A stretch of DNA of 46,277 nucleotides, from positions 1 through 46,277 of the forward strand of contig CAZLJE010000039.1 in the NCBI GenBank assembly GCA_964559835.1, given 5' to 3'. Under the pieces are notes generated by a model, which ran no database searches, was not told the origin of the DNA, and saw only the letters and a list, made by a program, of their open reading frames with translations. Positions 41,877 to 46,277 of the stretch are shown here, piece after piece. This DNA is from DAISJI01 sp964559835. Its GTDB lineage: Bacteria > Acidobacteriota > Terriglobia > Terriglobales > Acidobacteriaceae. The first letter of the stretch is position 1, and the number at the start of each line of letters is the position of its first letter. Made by a program: the position numbers and the translations under genes.

Positions 41877-42887
41877 ATGCCTGACCGTCGCGACTTCCTG
41901 AAACTCACCGGCGCTGCCGCTGCCGGAGCGCTTGCCACTACCGTCATTCCGCAGACCGCGGGCGCGTTGTCGCTGCCGTTCAATGCCGCCACCAGCGAAT
42001 CGATGCCCACGCGCAACCTGGGCAAGACCGGATTTCGCGTCGGCATCTTCTCACTCGGCGGACAGGCGACCATCGAGCAGCCCGACCGCGAAGCCGAAGC
42101 GACTGCTATCGTCGAGCGCGCGATTGACCTCGGCGTCAACTACATCGACACCGCCGCGCAGTACGGAGGCAATCAGCGCTGGAGCCAGAAGTACATCGGC
42201 GTGGTCATGAAGCGCCGGCGCAAAGAGGTCTATCTCGCCAGCAAGTCGCACGACCGCACCCGCGACGGTTCCCTCAAGCTTCTGGACGAATCGCTGAAGC
42301 TGCTCAACACCGACCATCTCGACGCCTGGCAGATGCACCACATGACCACCATGGACGACGTCGAGCGTGCCTTCGCTAAAGACGGCGCCATCGAAGCGTT
42401 CCAGCAGGCGCGCGAGCAGAAGATGGTCCGCTTTCTCGGCGTGACCGGACACACCGACCCCGACATCCTCATCGAGTGCATTCGTCGTTTCCCCTTCGAC
42501 CAGGTCCTGATGGCCGTCAACGCCGCCGACCCGCACCACCTCTCGTTTCAAGAGAAGCTGCTGCCGATGGCCGTCGAAAAGCAAATGGGCATCATCGGCA
42601 TGAAGATCCCGTCGCGCGGACGCCTCATCTCCAACTGGCCTGCCGTCGGTCCGTATGCCGGCGGCAAGAAACAGGCCGGCCCGCTCAGCATGAAGGATGC
42701 GCTTTACTACGTCCTTTCTCTGCCGGTTTCGACCGTGATCATCGGCTGTGACAGCATCGCCCAACTGGAAGAGAACGTGAAGCTCTCCCGCGAGTTCACC
42801 CCCATCTCGCATACGCAAATGGCGACGCTTACAGAGAAGACCAAAGATGTCGCGAACGACGCTTTATTTTTCCGCCGATGGAGCTGA
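41877..42887 (+). CDS. Tat-exported aldo/keto reductase
   Basis: This protein of about 336 aa has a twin-arginine signal (DRRDFLKL, then a hydrophobic stretch ending TAGA) before an aldo/keto reductase domain (MPTRNLGKTGFRVGIFSLGG). The catalytic tetrad is visible: Asp in NYIDTAAQYG, Tyr in the same segment, Lys in LASKSHD and His in WQMHHM. The enzyme probably acts in the periplasm, as for other Tat-linked members of Acidobacteriota; the substrate is unknown. ATG 41877 is preferred over 41832, whose added residues come from heptamer repeats. Confidence 0.85.
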   Translation: MPDRRDFLKLTGAAAAGALATTVIPQTAGALSLPFNAATSESMPTRNLGKTGFRVGIFSLGGQATIEQPDREAEATAIVERAIDLGVNYIDTAAQYGGNQRWSQKYIGVVMKRRRKEVYLASKSHDRTRDGSLKLLDESLKLLNTDHLDAWQMHHMTTMDDVERAFAKDGAIEAFQQAREQKMVRFLGVTGHTDPDILIECIRRFPFDQVLMAVNAADPHHLSFQEKLLPMAVEKQMGIIGMKIPSRGRLISNWPAVGPYAGGKKQAGPLSMKDALYYVLSLPVSTVIIGCDSIAQLEENVKLSREFTPISHTQMATLTEKTKDVANDALFFRRWS

Positions 42888-43067
42888 AGACGGCCAGGTC
42901 GCGCAGAACAGGATTTCCCTCGACGGTACGATATTTCCTACTCCAAGCGAATCCTGCGCTGCAATTCTTTGCAACATTGTGTCGTATGTCAATGAAAATG
43001 CAAGCAGGCTGCCTTGGCCCAACAAGTGCACTACAGCTCTCGCGAAGTGTGAATTCGAGAACTGTTT

Positions 43068-43532
43068 ATGGGCCACCGTCAACACGAGATCCTCTGTATC
43101 GACGATGACGAGCAGAGCCTGAAAATCCGCAGCATCCTGCTCGAAAGCATGGGTTACAAGGTGCTGACCGAACCGGACGCCGTCCGCGGTCTCCGTACCT
43201 TCGAGAAGCATGACGTCGATGCCGTCGTTATGGATTACCAGATGCCCGGAATGAGCGGCGGCGACGCGGCGGTCGAAATGAAGCGCATGCGGCCGGAAGT
43301 TCCGGTGCTGATCATGTCGGCGCTGCCGTGGCTGCCGGAAAATGCGCCGAAAGACGCGATCGATGGCTTCATCCAGAAAGGCGAGCCGCTCGGAGTGCTG
43401 ACAGAGAGCATCGCGCGCGCGATCGCCCAGCATCCGCATGAACTGCACAACGAAACCGTCGGCGCGGATCTCGAAGATGCGATCGGTTCGGTGTTCCACC
43501 AGCTCAAGGCGAGATTGCGCGACCGGCTCTAG
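43068..43532 (+). CDS. Single-domain response regulator
   Basis: This 154-aa protein is a receiver domain with no output domain. It has the acidic pocket IDDDEQ (D12-D14), the phosphorylated Asp D56 in VVMDYQMPGMSG, S84 in VLIMSALP and K104 in GFIQKGEP. A ~30-residue helical tail follows. It is likely a relay or competitor partner for an unlinked kinase. The ~180-nt region between the aldo/keto reductase and this gene shows no other gene. Confidence 0.92.
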   Translation: MGHRQHEILCIDDDEQSLKIRSILLESMGYKVLTEPDAVRGLRTFEKHDVDAVVMDYQMPGMSGGDAAVEMKRMRPEVPVLIMSALPWLPENAPKDAIDGFIQKGEPLGVLTESIARAIAQHPHELHNETVGADLEDAIGSVFHQLKARLRDRL

Positions 43533-43595
43533 AAATGAAGAAGTGTGAAGTCAGAATGAAGAAAACACATTCTTCATTCCGACTTCTGCACTGTT
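43533..43595. repeat. Inverted repeat between convergent genes
   Basis: Degenerate GAAGTGT/GAAGTCA/GAATGAA words face TTCTTCA/TTCCGAC/TTCTGCA. The array lies between the convergent response regulator and SSS genes and includes the stop and last codons of the latter. Confidence 0.65.
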
Positions 43596-45493
43596 AATTC
43601 GGTCTTCTCTGCCCCCCAGCCGCGCTTGGACTGTTCCCGGTAAAGCAGCACCGCACTGATGACCGAGCCGAGCAGCAGCAGCAAACCTAGTCCCGGTTGA
43701 CGGAAGAGCACCTTGCCAGCGCCGAACAGCGCGAGGTACACCATGGCGCAGCCGAGCACCCAGGCGACGAGGTTCGTGCCCAAGTCGCGGTTGGGGCGAA
43801 CGTCGGGCGTGCGCGCGGCTACCGGTTTCCAGCCGCGGACGTCGGGACGGACCTTGCGATAGAACTTGTCCAGCACCTCGGCGGGTTCGGGCCGGGTGGC
43901 GAAGGTCACGACGATCCAGACGATGGTCGTCGCTAAGGTTGTTGTTAACGCCGTCTTGGCGAACACGGTTGGATCGTTGCCGACGAAAGGCTGCGCGCGA
44001 CCGATGAGGTGGTTCCACAGCCACTCCCAGCGAAGCGATAGGCCGACGACGAGCGCGGTGGTCATGGCCGAGATCTCGCTCCAGGCATTGATGCGCCACC
44101 AGTACCAGCGCAGCAGGTAGACCATGCCGGTGCCGGCGCCGAGTTCGAGCACGAACTGCCAGCCCGAGCGGATCGAGGCAAGCTGGGCGGAGACGTAGCC
44201 GGAGCAAATCACCAGAAGAATGGTCGCCAGCCGCGAAACGACGACGTAATGCCCCTCACTGGCGCCCCTTTTAACGAAGCGGCGGTAGAAGTCGGAGACG
44301 AGGTAGGACGCGCCCCAGTTCAACTGCGTCGCGATCGTGGACATGAACGCCGCCAGGAATCCGGCGAGGATGATGCCGCGGAAGGCGTGCGGTACGTGGT
44401 CGTTAACGATTGCCATGTAGCTGGTTTCGGGATGCGCGAGTCCGGGATAAAGGACGATCGCCGCCAGCCCGGTGATGATCCAGGGCCACGGACGCAGTGC
44501 GTAATGCGCGACGTTGAACCATAGGACGGAGAGCAGGCCGTGGCGCTCGTCACGCGCGGAGAAGATACGTTGTGCGATGTAGCCGCCGCCGCCCGGTTCC
44601 GCGCCCGGATACCAGAACGCCCACCACTGCACGCAGAGGAAGACGAGGAATGTCAGCACGGGGACGGTCCAGAGGGCTTCGGTGGTCACGCCGCGATGAA
44701 AGTCGGGGAAGAAAGAGAAGGGATCGGAGGCTCCGTTGGTGGCGCGCAGAGCTTCGATCCGCGATTGTAGCGCCGCCATTCCGCCCGCGGCTTTGACGGC
44801 GAAGTAGGCGACGCCGATGACGATGCTCATCTTGAGGACGAACTGGAAGACGTCGGTCCAGAGCACGCCCCAGAGGCCGCCGAGCGCGACGTAGAACCCG
44901 GTGAACGGGATGAGAATAAAGACGCAGATGATGAGGGCGCGACCGTCAGGGCCGGCGAAGATATGGCCGAAGGCGCCAGTGAGTGCGGACGACATGGAGT
45001 TAAGCCATCCCCACTGGACCATCATGGGGTCCATGGTGTCGCGGACGATGGTGGTCATGGCCTTCGTCACCCAGCCGAGGATGAGACAGTTCATCAACAG
45101 GCCGAGGTAGATGGCCCGAAATCCGCGCAGGAACGCCGCTGGTTTTCCGCTGTAACGAATCTCGGCAAACTGGACGTCGGTCAGGAGTTCGGAGCGGCGC
45201 CACAGGCGGGCGAACAGGAACACGGTCATCATGCCGGAGAGCAGGAACGCCCACCAGAGCCAGTTTCCGGCAATACCCTGGGTGTAGACGAGTCCGGCGA
45301 CGAGCAGGGGAGTGTCGGCGGCGAAGGTAGTGGCGACCATCGAGGTGCCGGCGAGCAGCCAGTGGACGTCGCGGCCGGAGACGAAGTATTCGTCGACACT
45401 TTTTCCGGAGCGGCTGCGGAAGTAAAGACCGAGGACGAGGGTGATGCCGAGGTACCCGAGAATGGCGGCCCAATCAAAGAAAGTGAAGTTCAT
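43574..45493 (-). CDS. Sodium:solute symporter family protein
   Basis: This 639-aa inner-membrane transporter of the SSS family has more than ten hydrophobic helices. The N-terminal signature FFDWAAILGYLGITLVLGLYFRSRSGKSVDEYFVSGRDVHWLLAGTSMVATTFAADTPL is typical, with the conserved SxxxSxxxxxP-like segment in helix 2. The substrate is not evident; relatives take up sugars, amino acids or organic acids with Na+. The C-terminal tail is soluble, and its last residues lie within an intergenic repeat. Confidence 0.9.
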   Translation of the reverse strand: MNFTFFDWAAILGYLGITLVLGLYFRSRSGKSVDEYFVSGRDVHWLLAGTSMVATTFAADTPLLVAGLVYTQGIAGNWLWWAFLLSGMMTVFLFARLWRRSELLTDVQFAEIRYSGKPAAFLRGFRAIYLGLLMNCLILGWVTKAMTTIVRDTMDPMMVQWGWLNSMSSALTGAFGHIFAGPDGRALIICVFILIPFTGFYVALGGLWGVLWTDVFQFVLKMSIVIGVAYFAVKAAGGMAALQSRIEALRATNGASDPFSFFPDFHRGVTTEALWTVPVLTFLVFLCVQWWAFWYPGAEPGGGGYIAQRIFSARDERHGLLSVLWFNVAHYALRPWPWIITGLAAIVLYPGLAHPETSYMAIVNDHVPHAFRGIILAGFLAAFMSTIATQLNWGASYLVSDFYRRFVKRGASEGHYVVVSRLATILLVICSGYVSAQLASIRSGWQFVLELGAGTGMVYLLRWYWWRINAWSEISAMTTALVVGLSLRWEWLWNHLIGRAQPFVGNDPTVFAKTALTTTLATTIVWIVVTFATRPEPAEVLDKFYRKVRPDVRGWKPVAARTPDVRPNRDLGTNLVAWVLGCAMVYLALFGAGKVLFRQPGLGLLLLLGSVISAVLLYREQSKRGWGAEKTELTVQKSE

Positions 45494-45723
45494 GTAGGAA
45501 ATCGCCCTTCAGGCGAAGGAAAACTCTATACGTTTGGGCGATTTGGCGCGAGTGTTAATCGCGTGGCTGGCGTGGGTGGAGTGCTCGCAGCCGGTTTAGG
45601 CGTACTGCACCAGCGAGGGCGTGAGATCATCGGACTTTGCCGCATGGACCACCAGGGCGGGTTTGCGGGCTCCGACGGCCCGCACAACAGCAGGCTCGGC
45701 AACGGCATCTACCCTGCATTGAC

Positions 45724-46095
45724 GTGGCGAGAATCCTATCCATCTCGTACGACGAAACGCTCCTGCGCACCCGCGAACTGATGCTGAAGGGCGCGGGCCA
45801 TACCACGGTTTCGGCGCTGGGTTATCACGACGGCCGGGTAGCTTGCGGCCGAGGTAACTTCGACCTGATCATCATCGGGCACAGCATCCCGGAAAAAGAT
45901 AAGGTCGATCTGATCGTCTGCTTCCGCGAGGCGAATCCGGGAGCGCAGGTGATCGCGCTCACACGCGCGGGCGAGCATCGACTCAAGGAAGTGGATGCGT
46001 ACCTGAGCCCCGGCGAACCGGAAGAGCTCATTCGGGCCATCGGGCGGATCCTTCATCTCCGAACGGAACGCTGGGACAGCAGTCGCCGAGCGTAG
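45724..46095 (+). CDS. Degenerate receiver-domain protein
   Basis: This 123-aa protein folds like a CheY receiver: ARILSISYDETLLRTRELMLKGAGHTTVSALGYHDG, FDLIIIGHSIPEKDKVDLIVCFREANPGAQVIALTRAGE and AYLSPGEPEELIRAIGRIL. The phosphoacceptor Asp after strand 3 is replaced by Gly-His (IIIGHSIP) and the first acidic pair is reduced to SYDE, so it probably cannot be phosphorylated. GTG 45724 gives the family-like start. It is a common type in Acidobacteriota; the role is unknown. Confidence 0.75.
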   Translation: MARILSISYDETLLRTRELMLKGAGHTTVSALGYHDGRVACGRGNFDLIIIGHSIPEKDKVDLIVCFREANPGAQVIALTRAGEHRLKEVDAYLSPGEPEELIRAIGRILHLRTERWDSSRRA

Positions 46096-46182
46096 TGCCG
46101 TCGAGCGGCTTTCGTCTAGTCCCAACCCCTTTTGCGCGGTCAAAATCATTTCCACGAGCAGCATATCCGCGTAAGCTCTGGT

Positions 46183-46212
46183 TTGACCAGTATTTCCGCG
46201 GTTCGCTATAAT
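46183..46212 (+). promoter_or_regulatory. Sigma-70 promoter of tRNA-Gly
   Basis: TTGACC (46183-46188) and a perfect TATAAT (46207-46212) are separated by 18 nt; the tRNA begins 10 nt after the -10 box. Confidence 0.85.
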
Positions 46213-46222
46213 CAGACGGAGC

Positions 46223-46277
46223 GCGGGAGTAACTCAGTGGTAGAGTGCGACCTTGCCAAGGTCGAAGTCGCGGGTTC
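46223..46277 (+). tRNA. tRNA-Gly (GCC), cut by the window end
   Basis: The acceptor strand GCGGGAG, D-arm ACTC/GAGT, anticodon arm CGACC-TTGCCAA-GGTCG and the first half of the T-stem (GCGGG) are present. Anticodon GCC is at 46255-46257. The 3' half lies outside the window. Confidence 0.93.

Noticed and set aside
43014..43030. Second sigma-54 promoter before the response regulator
   Set aside because: The GG and GC elements are 10 nt apart, but three consensus positions mismatch, so support is too weak.

Overview
The window looks like soil-type Acidobacteriota (class Terriglobia). The best markers are a 1275-residue TonB-dependent receptor with an N-terminal carboxypeptidase-regulatory-like domain, several secreted proteins with Gly-rich linkers, a degenerate receiver protein, and a GC-rich background broken by short AT-richer intergenic repeats. 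This assignment rests on family recognition and was not tested by phylogeny.

Layout. 0.1-6.1 kb: an uncharacterised membrane protein, a PQQ-type beta-propeller protein with Ig-like repeats (signal peptide apparently frameshifted), an M50 site-2 protease with CBS domains, rsmD and a conserved hypothetical. 6.2-8.6 kb: a CPXCG cysteine-rich protein, DinB, a membrane protein and a HAMP histidine kinase. 8.7-14.5 kb: a cytochrome c module, with CcsA and ResB divergent from a TPR protein, a HemA-like protein that has lost its Rossmann domain and catalytic cysteine, and a secreted monohaem cytochrome c. 14.6-18.9 kb: a Tat-exported molybdenum hydroxylase operon (FeS, Moco and FAD subunits) ending in a 77-residue Cys-rich protein. 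19.1-19.8 kb: a small two-gene unit whose second gene is a frameshifted HEPN protein. 19.9-25.6 kb: DUF1326-like and other exported proteins, an EamA transporter with an attenuator-like leader, a membrane-anchored GcvH-like protein behind a sigma-54 promoter, YHS and OsmC proteins, and an exported creatininase-like protein. 25.8-30.9 kb: two tandem paralogues with an FG-GAP propeller and four Ig-like domains. 31.3-36.1 kb: an RsbRD-like regulator, an acetyl-CoA hydrolase/CoA-transferase and a 2-oxoacid:ferredoxin oxidoreductase (delta, alpha, fused beta-gamma). 36.4-46.3 kb: a membrane protein, the TonB receptor, a small membrane protein, a Tat aldo/keto reductase, a response regulator, an SSS transporter, a degenerate receiver and the start of a tRNA-Gly.

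Two window-wide patterns stand out. First, about a dozen intergenic gaps are filled with tandem arrays of 7-bp words. The word differs from gap to gap but the period stays at seven. Most arrays are two arms facing each other as inverted repeats, and they often run into the stop codons or last codons of the neighbouring genes. Second, sites of the form GTGA-N6-TCAC (CRP/FNR superfamily type) lie upstream of resB-ccsA, the TPR gene, the cytochrome c gene, the oxidoreductase operon and the TonB receptor. This suggests one respiratory or redox regulon.
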